Shown here: positions 1 to 9,700 of the stretch, piece by piece
Layout: each line of letters starts with the position of its first letter
How positions within the stretch are numbered: position 1 is the stretch's first letter
Assembly (NCBI GenBank): GCA_018435605.1
Contig: JAHDNF010000002.1
Span: 124,001-188,000, forward strand
Direction of reading: 5' to 3'
DNA: 64,000 nt
Source of the DNA: a bacterium
GTDB lineage: Bacteria > Auribacterota > Auribacteria > Auribacterales > Auribacteraceae
Notes under the pieces: model-generated
What the model saw: the letters and a program-made list of their open reading frames with translations, nothing else
Told to the model about the DNA's origin: nothing
The model's database searches: none
Program-made: the position numbers and the translations under genes

Positions 1-1288
1 ATTCTCTGAGGATAGGAAATACCTGTTCCGACTTTTTAAGCACAATTTTGGTTAGTTGAGGATTTTCTCGTATCTGATCGGCAGTAAGGGAAGCAAGATC
101 ACCGACCGTTATCAGCACGTCAAGGCGGGAAGATTCCAGCAACGAACCTATTTCCCTGTGATACTGTTCTTTTTTTGCGCCCAGTTCTAGCATATCGGCA
201 AAAATCATAATTTTTTTGCCGTGAGATTCCATACGCATCAACTCCATTACGGCTACTTTAGTCGAGGCCGGATTGGCGTTATATGCGTCATTTATAATAG
301 TTATGTCATTAATGGTAACAGTTTCAAAGCGCATTGACGGCAATGTTATTTTTTCTACCGCCGGAGCTATGGAATCCCATGAAAAACCCAGCGATTCAAT
401 AGTAGCGGCCGCCGCAAGAAAATTGCATATATTATGTTCGCCGGATATAGGCAGAACGACATGTTTGCTGATAACATTATGTATATCTAAATCGAACTGC
501 GATCCGTTTGCTTCCAGACGTATATTCTTGGCTTTGAAATCGGCTCCTTCGCATATACCGAAAGTGGTAATCGGGCAAGGCGATATTGCTTTAACCTTAG
601 GCAAGAAATAATCGTCATGAAAAAAGATAAGGCGTCCATTGGGATTCATTACCGATAAAATCTCTGTCTTGGCCTTAAAAACCCCGTCTTCATTTTCGAG
701 GAATTCCAGATGCGACTGAGCAATATTTGTGATAACAACAAGATCCGGAGATGTAATTGAACCCAGTCTACGCATTTCACCAAACTGATTTATGCCGTGT
801 TCAAGAATAAGAATACGCTGGTTCGCCGAAGCGGATAGAATAGTCAGCGGCACGCCGATAAGGTTGTTACGAGTGCCGCGGGTTATAGTGATATCGCATT
901 TATCCGCCAACAAAGTGCCTATAATATCTTTTGTAGTTGTCTTGCCGTTACTTCCGGTCACGGCCACTACTTTAAAACTATACCTCTGCCTGTAAAATGC
1001 CGCCAAATCTCCAAGTGCGGTTAAAGTATCCGGAACATTTATCGCAGTGACATGGGATGGTATCGAGATGTTCGGATTAGATACAATAATCATGGAACAT
1101 CCTTTTGATAAAGCATCGCCTATAAAGTCGTGTGCATCGAATTTATCGCCTTTAAGAGCAATAAACAGGTCGCCCGGCTTTACTGTGCGTGTATCCGTAG
1201 AAACAAATGTCGTTTCCATTTGTTTTCCGGATGATAACAGGCTCCCCCCGGTAGCCTGCAAAATGTCGTCAATAGTCAATAATTCCAT
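1..1288 (-). CDS. murF: UDP-MurNAc-tripeptide--D-Ala-D-Ala ligase, C-terminus cut by window edge
   Basis: This is the cytoplasmic Mur ligase that adds D-Ala-D-Ala to UDP-MurNAc-tripeptide using ATP, the last soluble step of peptidoglycan precursor synthesis. Translating the minus strand from the ATG at 1288 gives an open frame to position 1, about 429 codons. It starts MELLTIDDIL, has the Mur N-terminal domain, the P-loop VTGSNGKTTTKD near residue 110, a TRNNLIGVP segment, an EHGINQFGEM segment and a TNIAQSHLEFL segment, all typical of MurF. The family is usually 450-460 residues, so only the last 25-30 residues lie outside the window. The start is 3 bases after the murE stop, so it is the next gene of the dcw operon and probably translationally coupled. 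Identity is secure; only the end is missing. Confidence 0.95.
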   Translation of the reverse strand, partial: MELLTIDDILQATGGSLLSSGKQMETTFVSTDTRTVKPGDLFIALKGDKFDAHDFIGDALSKGCSMIIVSNPNISIPSHVTAINVPDTLTALGDLAAFYRQRYSFKVVAVTGSNGKTTTKDIIGTLLADKCDITITRGTRNNLIGVPLTILSASANQRILILEHGINQFGEMRRLGSITSPDLVVITNIAQSHLEFLENEDGVFKAKTEILSVMNPNGRLIFFHDDYFLPKVKAISPCPITTFGICEGADFKAKNIRLEANGSQFDLDIHNVISKHVVLPISGEHNICNFLAAAATIESLGFSWDSIAPAVEKITLPSMRFETVTINDITIINDAYNANPASTKVAVMELMRMESHGKKIMIFADMLELGAKKEQYHREIGSLLESSRLDVLITVGDLASLTADQIRENPQLTKIVLKKSEQVFPILRE

Positions 1289-1291
1289 AAT

Positions 1292-2773
1292 TTAAACCGC
1301 CACGTATTTACGTTCCAATAAAAAATTCCGTGTTACCTCGACATCGTCAAAAGGAAACACCGAGTTACCTATGATCTGGTATTTTTCGTGCCCTTTACCG
1401 GCAATAAGCAGTACATCGTCCGGACGACACTGTAGAATGGCATATTGAATAGCTTCCTTGCGATTAGGTATTACATGATATGAATTGTTCCAGAACCCTT
1501 TTTCGATCTGTGAAATGATTTTTAACGGGTCTTCAGACCGCGGATTATCGGATGTCAAAACGGACATATCGGCATACTTGCATGCAATCTCTCCCATTAC
1601 CGGACGTTTAAGAGCATCTCTGTCCCCCCCGCAACCGAACACTACGATCATTCTTCCCGAATGTATAGATCGTAACGTCTGGAGGACTTGGCGTAATGCG
1701 TCTTCTGTGTGAGCATAGTCTACATAAACCGAAAAAGGATGGGCGCATGGGATACGTTGAAGCCTACCAGGAACACCGACGAAAGAAGCCAAACCGTCTT
1801 TCATATCGCGCAAACGCATTCCCAGCAGATATCCCACTCCTATAGCCGCCAAAGAGTTGTACACATTATGCCGCCCTATGAGAGGTATGTTGAAACGTTC
1901 ATTTTCGTCGCCGCAACATACTGTAAACTGCAAATTTTCTTTGCCGAGTTGAATGTCAATAGCTCTCACATCGGCAGATGTATCAATGCCGTAAGTCGTT
2001 ACGGATCCTTTCGGCATAGACTCTGCAATATATCGTCCGCACGGGTCGTCGATATTGATAACCGCACCGCGATGATCGCCTTTGGAAAAATCCATGCTGG
2101 TAAACAGTTTGGTTTTGCAATTGAGATAGTTTTCTAGCGTCTGGTGATAATCAAGATGCTCGCTGGTCAAATTTGTAAAAACGCCTATATCAAAATCGAT
2201 GCAATCCACTCTTTTTTGTTCGAGCGCATGAGAGGATACTTCCATGACCACCTTATCGACATTTTCCTGTACCATTTTCGACAAGATATAATTAAGAAAC
2301 TGGGCATCCGGAGTAGTCATGTTAGCCCTGTAGAAATAGTCTGTAAAACGATACTCTATTGTGCCGAGCAATCCTGTTATACAGCCTATGGACTGCAACA
2401 TTGTTTCTATAAGATGTGAAACCGTAGTCTTGCCGTTTGTGCCGGTAATCCCTATCATTGTAACTTTATCCGAAGGTTTGCCGTAAAAGGTATGAGCCAA
2501 TTCTGCCAACGCCCTTCGGACATCGGGCACCTCGACAAATGTGCATTCGCCCATTATATCTATAAAACGCTCTCCGACGACAACACTGCATCCTCTGACC
2601 AACGCCTCGGCAATAAAATCATTTCCGTCATAATGTTTGCCGGGTATAGCTACATAGATAAAATTTTTACGTACTTTACGCGAATCGGAAGCTATGCCCG
2701 CGACCATTACATCTGCCGGTCCTATTATGCGTTTTACAGTCATGGAATCTAGCAAAGAACGAAGCTGTATCAT
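1292..2773 (-). CDS. murE: UDP-MurNAc-L-Ala-D-Glu--meso-DAP ligase MurE
   Basis: The 493-residue protein is a Mur ligase that adds the third amino acid of the peptidoglycan stem peptide in the cytoplasm. It has the Mur N-terminal domain, the ATP-binding loop GITGTNGKTTVSH near residue 110, the middle-domain motif TNLTSEHLDYH with the lysine-bearing segment after it, and a C-terminal domain with DNPRSEDP near residue 405. DNPR is the known signature for meso-diaminopimelate as substrate, where lysine-adding enzymes carry a different motif, so the wall is predicted to be of the DAP type. The start is supported by a strong GGAGG eight bases upstream. It follows ftsI by 4 bases and precedes murF by 3, so these are cotranscribed. 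Length and motifs are those of an ordinary functional enzyme. Confidence 0.97.
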   Translation of the reverse strand: MIQLRSLLDSMTVKRIIGPADVMVAGIASDSRKVRKNFIYVAIPGKHYDGNDFIAEALVRGCSVVVGERFIDIMGECTFVEVPDVRRALAELAHTFYGKPSDKVTMIGITGTNGKTTVSHLIETMLQSIGCITGLLGTIEYRFTDYFYRANMTTPDAQFLNYILSKMVQENVDKVVMEVSSHALEQKRVDCIDFDIGVFTNLTSEHLDYHQTLENYLNCKTKLFTSMDFSKGDHRGAVINIDDPCGRYIAESMPKGSVTTYGIDTSADVRAIDIQLGKENLQFTVCCGDENERFNIPLIGRHNVYNSLAAIGVGYLLGMRLRDMKDGLASFVGVPGRLQRIPCAHPFSVYVDYAHTEDALRQVLQTLRSIHSGRMIVVFGCGGDRDALKRPVMGEIACKYADMSVLTSDNPRSEDPLKIISQIEKGFWNNSYHVIPNRKEAIQYAILQCRPDDVLLIAGKGHEKYQIIGNSVFPFDDVEVTRNFLLERKYVAV

Positions 2774-2777
2774 AATT

Positions 2778-4514
2778 TCATCCTCCCATTTTATTATTAA
2801 TTTGAGTCAATGGGATTCTTTCAGGTTCTGGAAGAATCTCAAGGTATTTTAAGACCTTGCGCGCAACTTCCCTAAACACCGGCGCCGATACGACGCCTCC
2901 ATAATATTGCCCTTTCGGTTGATCCATAACCACGATAATAGACAATTCCGGATCATCCGCAGGAACGTAACCGACAAACGAACCGACAAATTTCGTATGC
3001 GAATACCTCCCGTTTTCAGCCTTTTGCGCCGTACCGGTTTTACCTGCCACAGTATATTCGGGTATATCCGCATGAATACCTGTCCCTCCTTTTCTGACCG
3101 CCATTTTCAACGCCTCGTTGATCATCTTTGCGGTCTTCGGGGTAACCACCTGCTTGATCGGCTCAGGCTCAAATGATTGTACTACATTTCCATGTTCGTC
3201 AATGATGCGTTTTATAAGATACGGTTTCATGAGCAAGCCGTTGTTGGCAAGCGCGGAAAATCCTTTTAGCATCTGAAGAGCGGATACTGATACTTCCTGT
3301 CCCATGGGAACACAGACAATAGATAATTTAGACCACCGGTCGATATGATGGAATATTCCTTTTGCTTCTCCAAGTAAAGGAATATCCGAAACCTGCCCTA
3401 ACCCGAAATCGCTCAGATACCTGTACAATTTTTCTCCGCCCAGATTCATGCTGATCTTAGCTGTGCCGATGTTGCTGGATACAGCAATGATTTCTGGAAA
3501 AGATAAATATTCATAAGGATGAGAGTCATGCAGGGTATGTCTTGCGACACGATAAGCGCCGCGTTCGCAGTAAAACACATCGTCAAAACGTACAACACCC
3601 TCATTCAGGGCGGCGGCGCACGACAGTGGTTTAAAAATGGATCCCGGTTCGAAAATATCCGTTATAACTCTGTTTCGGCGCTCATCGGTTTCAGAATATT
3701 GAAAATTATTAGGATCGTATGTAGGGCGTGTGGCCATAGCTAAAATTTCACCTGTTTTGGGACGCATTACGATTATGCCCGCCCAAATCGGCTTCCGTTC
3801 ATTGTACGCCGCTTCCAGTTCGGACTCGGCTATATATTGAATCATGCTGTCTATAGTCAATTCGATGTTATGACCGTTTACCGCCGGTTTTTCAAGAGGC
3901 ATACAATGCCAAACTTCCCTGCGCCGGGCATCTTTACTGACGATTCTCCAACCGGTCTCGCCCGACAGAACTCCATCCATGGACATCTCCATGCCTTCGA
4001 GGCCTTCTCCGTCAATGCCGGTAAAACCCAACACATGACTGAGCAGACGCCCATTCGGGTAAACCCGCTTGACCTCTTTACGAAATCCGATTCCGCTAAG
4101 GTTCAACGCCTTGATTTGTTCAGCGACGTCAAGGTCGATTTTACGCTTGATCCAAACAAACGATTTTTTTCTGGTGAGTTTCTCGAATGTGTCTTTTTCT
4201 TCGACACCAAGAATTCGGGTAAGATGATAGGCGCAAAGATGCGGATCCTCAACATATCTTGGATCTGCAAACACAGATTCCACTTCAACATTGACCGCCA
4301 AAGCCTTACCGCTACGGTCACGTATTTCGCCTCGTTTAGGATGTATTTTGGTTTTCGCTATATGCTGATAATTGGCAAGTTCAATAAAATTTTCTTGCTT
4401 AAGGGTTTGCAGGTAATACAGCCGTGCAATGACTATTACAAAACAAACCCCCAGAAACGCTGTAACAAGATATATTCTCAACGTACAATAATTTTTAGTA
4501 TTACAGCCCTTCAT
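2778..4514 (-). CDS. ftsI: Division transpeptidase FtsI (class B PBP3)
   Basis: This 578-residue bitopic protein is the septal D,D-transpeptidase that crosslinks peptidoglycan at the division site. One membrane segment lies at about residues 11-31, followed by a PBP dimerisation domain and the transpeptidase domain. The three catalytic motifs are visible: SxxK as PGSIFKPL near residue 291 (isoleucine where threonine is common), SxN as VSSNIGTAK near 346, and KTG as AGKTGTAQK near 489. No PASTA domains follow. The start has AGGA seven bases upstream and lies 37 bases after the microORF. Position between ftsL and murE is the canonical dcw order, so I call it FtsI rather than the elongation paralogue MrdA. 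Confidence 0.95.
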   Translation of the reverse strand: MKGCNTKNYCTLRIYLVTAFLGVCFVIVIARLYYLQTLKQENFIELANYQHIAKTKIHPKRGEIRDRSGKALAVNVEVESVFADPRYVEDPHLCAYHLTRILGVEEKDTFEKLTRKKSFVWIKRKIDLDVAEQIKALNLSGIGFRKEVKRVYPNGRLLSHVLGFTGIDGEGLEGMEMSMDGVLSGETGWRIVSKDARRREVWHCMPLEKPAVNGHNIELTIDSMIQYIAESELEAAYNERKPIWAGIIVMRPKTGEILAMATRPTYDPNNFQYSETDERRNRVITDIFEPGSIFKPLSCAAALNEGVVRFDDVFYCERGAYRVARHTLHDSHPYEYLSFPEIIAVSSNIGTAKISMNLGGEKLYRYLSDFGLGQVSDIPLLGEAKGIFHHIDRWSKLSIVCVPMGQEVSVSALQMLKGFSALANNGLLMKPYLIKRIIDEHGNVVQSFEPEPIKQVVTPKTAKMINEALKMAVRKGGTGIHADIPEYTVAGKTGTAQKAENGRYSHTKFVGSFVGYVPADDPELSIIVVMDQPKGQYYGGVVSAPVFREVARKVLKYLEILPEPERIPLTQINNKMGG

Positions 4515-4551
4515 GCATCATCCTGATTTCGTTATGGAGACCGGCGAAAAT

Positions 4552-4641
4552 TCATCGGCCGCCTGTTCCGATAGCCCACATAAACATGCCCGTGCTTATT
4601 GTAAAAAAAGCGAATACAGCGACAATCATCAATAAAACCAT
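4552..4641 (-). CDS. 29-residue putative membrane microprotein in dcw operon
   Basis: A short frame between ftsL and ftsI encodes 29 residues starting MVLLMIVAVF and ending GTGGR. Nearly the whole protein is one hydrophobic stretch of 23-24 residues, enough for a single transmembrane helix. The support for translation is unusually good for such a small frame: AAGGAGG lies seven bases before the ATG, the best Shine-Dalgarno match in the operon, and the ATG sits 2 bases after the ftsL stop. The frame otherwise fills an untypical 130-base gap in a tightly packed operon. I do not recognise a family. Given its neighbours it may be a small divisome membrane protein, or a leader whose translation couples ftsL to ftsI. 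Both are inference. Confidence 0.6.
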   Translation of the reverse strand: MVLLMIVAVFAFFTISTGMFMWAIGTGGR

Positions 4642-4643
4642 TT

Positions 4644-5099
4644 TCAATCCTCCTTGTTTACCTTGCTGTTTCTTGCAAACAGCATGTCGTCAGTTGAGAA
4701 TTCCGGTTGGTCTGAAACCAGCCATGACACGGCCGACCAGAACCAGCTTTTATGGCTGTTGTCCTGCCGTCCGTATGATTGAGCCAACGAAGTGGCGGGT
4801 TTTCGTTCTATTCTTTTTACATGGATAATGCGATTTCCGGATGTAATGCGCAAATCGTCAGTGATTTTCGACAATATCCTGTCAGGAGACTTAAGCTGAT
4901 TGACTTTTGATATGATATGGCGCGTATCTTCATCGACAACAACTATCCGCCGTTCCAAATCGGTTATTCTGTACCCTATCTTCACCACCTGATTTCTCTG
5001 CCATACGTAGATAAGTGCAAACATAACCACCACAGCGAAGATCGCTGTAACCGACGATACAAATCGTACCATAGCAAAATTATTTTTGCGTTTGCTCAT
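4644..5099 (-). CDS. ftsL: FtsL-like bitopic division protein
   Basis: The 151-residue protein has a short basic cytoplasmic N-terminus, one membrane helix at about residues 10-30, and then a leucine-zipper-like coiled coil (residues about 35-75) with the sequence RITDLERRI. This is the plan of FtsL, which forms the FtsQLB complex in the periplasm and activates FtsWI. Sequence conservation in FtsL is always weak, so the call relies on topology and on its place between rsmH and ftsI. The 5' end overlaps rsmH by 20 bases, which is typical of this pair. A basic segment HVKRIERKP and a polar tail extend beyond the coiled coil, making it somewhat longer than E. coli FtsL (121 residues). Confidence 0.82.
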   Translation of the reverse strand: MSKRKNNFAMVRFVSSVTAIFAVVVMFALIYVWQRNQVVKIGYRITDLERRIVVVDEDTRHIISKVNQLKSPDRILSKITDDLRITSGNRIIHVKRIERKPATSLAQSYGRQDNSHKSWFWSAVSWLVSDQPEFSTDDMLFARNSKVNKED

Positions 5100-6012
5100 G
5101 GAATCCGCCTTTTGTTTTCTCGATTACCCTTAACTTAGCGCTACGCGCCCTGCGGTTTTCATCTATTTCCTCTTCGTCTGCAGTCAGAGGCTTTTTTGTT
5201 AATATTTCAAACTCGCCTGTTTTTTTCAACTCGCGAAAAACCTGTTTGACCATCCTGTCCTCCAGAGAGTGAAAACTGATTATTGCCGCCCGACCCCCTG
5301 GGGCAAGAATTGCTCCCATGTCTTCCAGCAACTGTTCCAGCGAATCCAGCTCTTCGTTAACCTCCATACGCAGAGCCTGAAATGTCCTTGTCGCAGGATG
5401 AATTTTGCTTTTATAGCGAAACCGAACCGGTACTGCTTTGATAATAATATCAGCCAACCTGTCAGTTGTAGTAATAGGGGCATTCTCCCGTTCAAAAATT
5501 ATACGGCGCACGATTCTACGGCTCCAACGCTCCTCGCCGTAAGTCTTAATAATCCTGAATAACTCTTCTTCCGAATATGTATTGACAATCTCGGCGGCTG
5601 TTCGCGGCGCACTCTCACCCATACGCATATCGAGCGGTCCCGGAGACTGAAAACTGAACCCCCGTTCACCGTTATCAACCTGCATGGATGAAATACCCAG
5701 ATCAGCTACCAGTCCATTTATCTTGTCTATACCCAACCTCAACAAAACAGCGGCGATATTAGCGAAATTCTCGTTTACACAAACAAGAGCGTTTCCATAC
5801 TCCGCCAAACGTTGGCGTGCCTGTTCTAGGCTTTGTTTATCCATATCGAAAGCAATCAAACGCCCCCCATGGGAAGCCAGATGCTTCAAAAGGCACTCCG
5901 CATGACCGCCCGCGCCAAGAGTTGCATCCACTACGATGGCCTTATCAGGCAAGGAGCTGATCAAAAACTGTTCTATCTCTTTTTTCATAACCGGCGTATG
6001 CCCTGTTTCCAT
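5080..6012 (-). CDS. rsmH: 16S rRNA (cytosine-1402-N4)-methyltransferase RsmH
   Basis: RsmH (MraW) uses S-adenosylmethionine to methylate N4 of C1402 in the ribosomal decoding centre. The protein has the family N-terminus HTPVMKKEI, the SAM-binding loop DATLGAGGHAECLL, and the signatures VADLGISSMQVD, ERGFSFQSPGPLDMRM, RTFQALRMEVNEEL and IISFHSLEDRMVK. I place the start at 6012 (METGHTP, 310 residues) rather than at the ATG two codons upstream, because AGGTGG lies seven bases before it but only one base before the upstream ATG. The Shine-Dalgarno overlaps the mraZ stop, and the 3' end overlaps ftsL, so the genes are tightly coupled. Confidence 0.96.
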   Translation of the reverse strand: METGHTPVMKKEIEQFLISSLPDKAIVVDATLGAGGHAECLLKHLASHGGRLIAFDMDKQSLEQARQRLAEYGNALVCVNENFANIAAVLLRLGIDKINGLVADLGISSMQVDNGERGFSFQSPGPLDMRMGESAPRTAAEIVNTYSEEELFRIIKTYGEERWSRRIVRRIIFERENAPITTTDRLADIIIKAVPVRFRYKSKIHPATRTFQALRMEVNEELDSLEQLLEDMGAILAPGGRAAIISFHSLEDRMVKQVFRELKKTGEFEILTKKPLTADEEEIDENRRARSAKLRVIEKTKGGFHEQTQK

Positions 6013-6023
6013 TTTCATTCCAC

Positions 6024-6458
6024 CTATTGATGACGTTGCGCGTCCAATTCTTCTGCCAACTGCTCAATTGCCGGTTCGGCATCGGCAAGAAACCTTTGCC
6101 ATCTTTCCTTAGCCCATATTTCTACCCTGTCGTTTACACCAACAATAATCACTTCTTTATCAATCTCGGCGTATTGCAAAAGCGGCTGGCTTATCTTAAC
6201 CCTGCCCTGCTTGTCAGGGGATACCTCAATCATTCCTGAGAATATGAGTCGCTTTAGTTTTCGAGCTTTTTCCCCCAAGTCGCTAAGTTGAGCGTAACTC
6301 TGCTTCTGACGTTCCCATTCCGATTCGTCATATACACACAAACACCGCTCAAAACCTTTGACAACATACACACGCCCTTTGAGGTTAGAACGCAGATCAG
6401 GCGGCAGAACTACTCTTCCTTTTTCATCTATGGAATAGGAATATTCGCCTATAAACAT
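6024..6458 (-). CDS. mraZ: Transcriptional regulator MraZ
   Basis: The 144-residue protein is the MraZ regulator, first gene of the dcw cluster and in studied bacteria an autorepressor of that operon. Two SpoVT/AbrB-like MraZ half-domains are visible: one at the N-terminus with GEYSYSIDEKGRVVLPPDLR, and a second at about residues 77-120 with EVSPDKQGRVKISQPL. The length is normal for the family. The gene begins the operon that runs through rsmH, ftsL, ftsI, murE and murF. TGGG repeats with a 10-bp period lie just upstream and overlap the likely promoter, which fits the known MraZ operator and suggests autoregulation here too. Confidence 0.97.
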   Translation of the reverse strand: MFIGEYSYSIDEKGRVVLPPDLRSNLKGRVYVVKGFERCLCVYDESEWERQKQSYAQLSDLGEKARKLKRLIFSGMIEVSPDKQGRVKISQPLLQYAEIDKEVIIVGVNDRVEIWAKERWQRFLADAEPAIEQLAEELDAQRHQ

Positions 6459-6498
6459 AATCGTTCAACCTTTTAGTATAGTGATAGACTGCATGCAG

Positions 6499-6551
6499 AC
6501 CCACATCTCCCCACAATTCCCCATATTATTACCCTATTTCCCCACGGTCAA
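6499..6551 (-). promoter_or_regulatory. dcw operon promoter with overlapping MraZ operator repeats
   Basis: Read on the minus strand, TTGACC (6551-6546), a 17-base spacer and TAATAT (6528-6523) form a plausible sigma-70 promoter for mraZ. TGGGG or TGGGT units begin at 6544, 6523, 6513 and 6503, with a degenerate GGG unit at 6534. The last three are spaced exactly 10 bases apart. MraZ of E. coli and Mycoplasma is known to bind TGGGN repeats separated by 5 bases, that is a 10-base period. The repeats lie within the spacer and just after the -10, where a bound protein would block initiation. The -10 match is only 4 of 6, so the repeats are the stronger evidence. Confidence 0.72.
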
Positions 6552-6682
6552 CCATTTTTTTATAAAAAATAAATATTTTTTGTGTCTTTTATCTGAAAAA
6601 TTCGGGCAAGACATGGCTAATACTCTGATGTTAAGCTAGTTTAGGTATTGAAAAAATTCGGAGTCCTCAAAAGATTTTATTA

Positions 6683-6717
6683 AAAAAAAGACGCGCATTT
6701 GAATGCGCGTCTTTTTT
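6683..6717 (-). terminator. Rho-independent terminator of the poly-GS gene
   Basis: A 13-bp near-perfect stem (AAAGACGCGCAT paired with ATGCGCGTCTTT) with a four-base loop is flanked by A and T runs on both sides. It lies 27 bases after the stop of the giant gene on the minus strand and can also work in the other orientation. Confidence 0.9.
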
Positions 6718-6743
6718 AATAATATGTGAATTGTAAAAAATAC

Positions 6744-9700
6744 TTATATAGATTCGTCCAAAATACGTTGCACGGTGATGGCCTGATCGATGCCTACAGG
6801 TGTAATTTTCCCTGTCGGCAACACATCAAATCCTGACTGTGCAAATCCGATTACATCGCGTCCGTATACAGAACCCGCAACAATTGTTTCATGTTGCTGT
6901 GAACCGGAGATAACGACACCTTCGCCTATAATGGATCCGTCACGAATGATTAACGGATATTCGCTGGCATTTTGAATACGCGCGCCGTCGAGAATACGAA
7001 CGTTCCTGCCGATCTGAATATTATTACCTGTAATAGTTACATTAGCGCCAATGATAGTTCCTTTTCCTATGGCTGTACTTGGACTGATATACCCTGCGGT
7101 AGAATCGATAATGGATACACCCTGTTTGCGCAATTGATTTCTGAGTTCGTTTTGTTCTATATGACTCACAATTTGAATTCGTCCGTTTTCGTCTACCCGA
7201 ATGGAAAAATCGGACAACCGGGTTTCAAAACTTCTCCTTGTAGATATTTCACGGGCGCGCCGGTGTAAAAACGCTATCATGTCTTCGCCCACGAAAGCGC
7301 TCATTACCGTATCATCTGCCAGAGCTTGTATTGCACGTGTATAATTTGCGGGTAATGTTTCTATACCGTGCCTTGCCATATCTTCAGCGCTCATTTTGAA
7401 CACGTTATCTGATACCATACGGCGCGGGGTAAGGTTTTGATGTATTCCAAGCATACCGGCGTGAATCATAGCCGCAAATGAAAGATGCGCAGTACCCATC
7501 GGATCAGGCATACGGAATTCTATTCGCGCCGCGCCTTTACTTTCATCCGGCCAACCCGGTATGCGAATCATTGCAGAGCGGTTGCGAACTCCTATTACCG
7601 GATAAACCGGCGCTTCATATCCCGGCACCAATCGTTCATACGAATTAGGTGTCTGATTGGTCAACGCCATCAAAGCCGGAGCATAAGTCAAAATCCCTTC
7701 CGCGTATTGCAGAGCCAGTTTCGACAGATTCGACGGGGTTTTTTCCTCAGAGGCAAAAGCGTTTTTGCCGTCGGAAAGACGTTTCAATGATTGATGCACA
7801 TGCATTCCGCTTCCGTTTTCATGAGGAAACACCTTTGCGTTAAGTACCGCTTGCAGGTTATGCCGCTGAGCCGCCTGTTGCAGTATATATTTATAAATCA
7901 TGATATCGTCGGCCATTTCAAGAGCCGGTTTTCTGTCCATTGGGATCTCGTACTGGCCGGGCGCGACTTCGTGGTGCGCATAGCGGATTCTCATACCAAT
8001 ACTTTCAGCTCCCCGTATTATATCTCGCAATGTTTGACGGATATTCGCAGGCAATGTGGACGCGGTATCGTAGTATGAGTTTTGCTCAGGCAAAGAACCA
8101 TCGGGATTCAAAAGGAAAAATTCCGGTTCCGGCGCCAGAATAGGCTCATATCCAGCCTCATTCGCATTAGTTACCGCCTGTTTAAGCATATTGCGGGGAT
8201 CGGATCGGAAGGCCTCGCCCGAAGGCATAAGAACCTGCACAAACATAAAGGCTTCCTTAGGGGTTTTTCCATCTTTCCAGTCAAGTATCCGAAGTGTTGT
8301 CGGATCGGGTATCGCTTTAATACCGGAAGGTAACTGAACCGCCGCGAATTCTTCCATAATCCCTGTTGGTAATATGATACCGTCTTTATAAGTAGCGTCT
8401 TTTTTCAACGCGCTTACAGGCACGGTAACAAATTTGAGGTTGCCGGACATGTCTGTAACAGAAAGTTTCACATTCTCGATACCCTCCGCTTCCAGTTGAT
8501 CGAGAGCCTGCTGACGATTTGCCGGTTTAGGTTTGACCTCCCTGAAAGAATACTTACCCGGCTCTTCTAGAGTGCGAACTTTATTCTCTTCAGGCAACAT
8601 TGGAACGCCCCATATAGTTGCTCCCATCGGTTCGCCCGGTCTTTGAGCAAAAATGTTCAAAGTCGACGGATCGAGACGCGCAACCATGTCGCTTTTAAAA
8701 ATATATCCGAATCCTTCTATAGACGAACCGTCAAAGCCGATACCTTCGGTGAGAAACGACTCAATATCGCCAAGGGCGGCATACACACCTCGAATATTTC
8801 CGTTCGGATCGGGAAATTTAATTTCTATGAACTCTACTTTATTTTCGTGAAGCGCTTTTATAGCATCGTCCGCGTTTTGTATAGATCCTATATCTATGCG
8901 TTCTCCCAACTCATAGTATCCACGGCTCAAGAAGAAATCGACTATTCCATCGCCGAACGTCTGCCGCGCTACTGTTCCGCGGTCGAGCCAGAGCAACGCC
9001 TGAGGCAAACTGGTGGGTAATGAAACTATACCCAGGTCGTCGCGTTGTTCTTGTGTCATGTGAAAAATGTTGCCGCCGGCGTAATCATCGGAAGTGATCG
9101 GAGACGGCGGTTGAAGATTTTCTCGAACACCTCGCAAGCCCGCCGCCAGCATAGCGGCCAATACCATGTGTGCATTGCCATGAGGATCGGGAGACCTCAG
9201 CTCGACACGGGCAAGTTTAGGATCAGCCCAACCCGGCACTCTGATACTGCATGAGCGGTTCATCTCTCCCCATGCCACTGCTACCGGAGCTTCAAAACCG
9301 GGTATCAAACGGTTATATGACTCTTTGGTCTGATTTATCAATGCTGTTAATTCACGTATATGTGTAAGGAGACCCGCCACGTACGACTCTGCCATAGATG
9401 ACAAACCATATCGTCCCGAGTCATCGGCAAACAGGTTTCGTCCCGTATTCAAATCCTTCAACGATTGATGCACATGCATGCCGCTTCCGTTCTCATCGAG
9501 CAATACTTTTGGGCTGAAAGAGGCTATAAATCCGTATTTACGGGCGATTCGCGAAACCACCCATTTAAACAGCATGGTGTTATCCGCGCATTCAAGGGCG
9601 GTAGTAGCGCCGACCGGTATTTCGTATTGCGAAGGGGCGACTTCGTGATGAGCGTACCGCACATCTATACCGAGACTCCGGCTTGCAAGCAATATTTCGC

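Noticed and set aside
3837-4526. 229-codon plus-strand frame opposite ftsI
   Set aside because: It is antisense to a clear class B PBP with all catalytic motifs, has no ribosome site and gives no recognisable protein.
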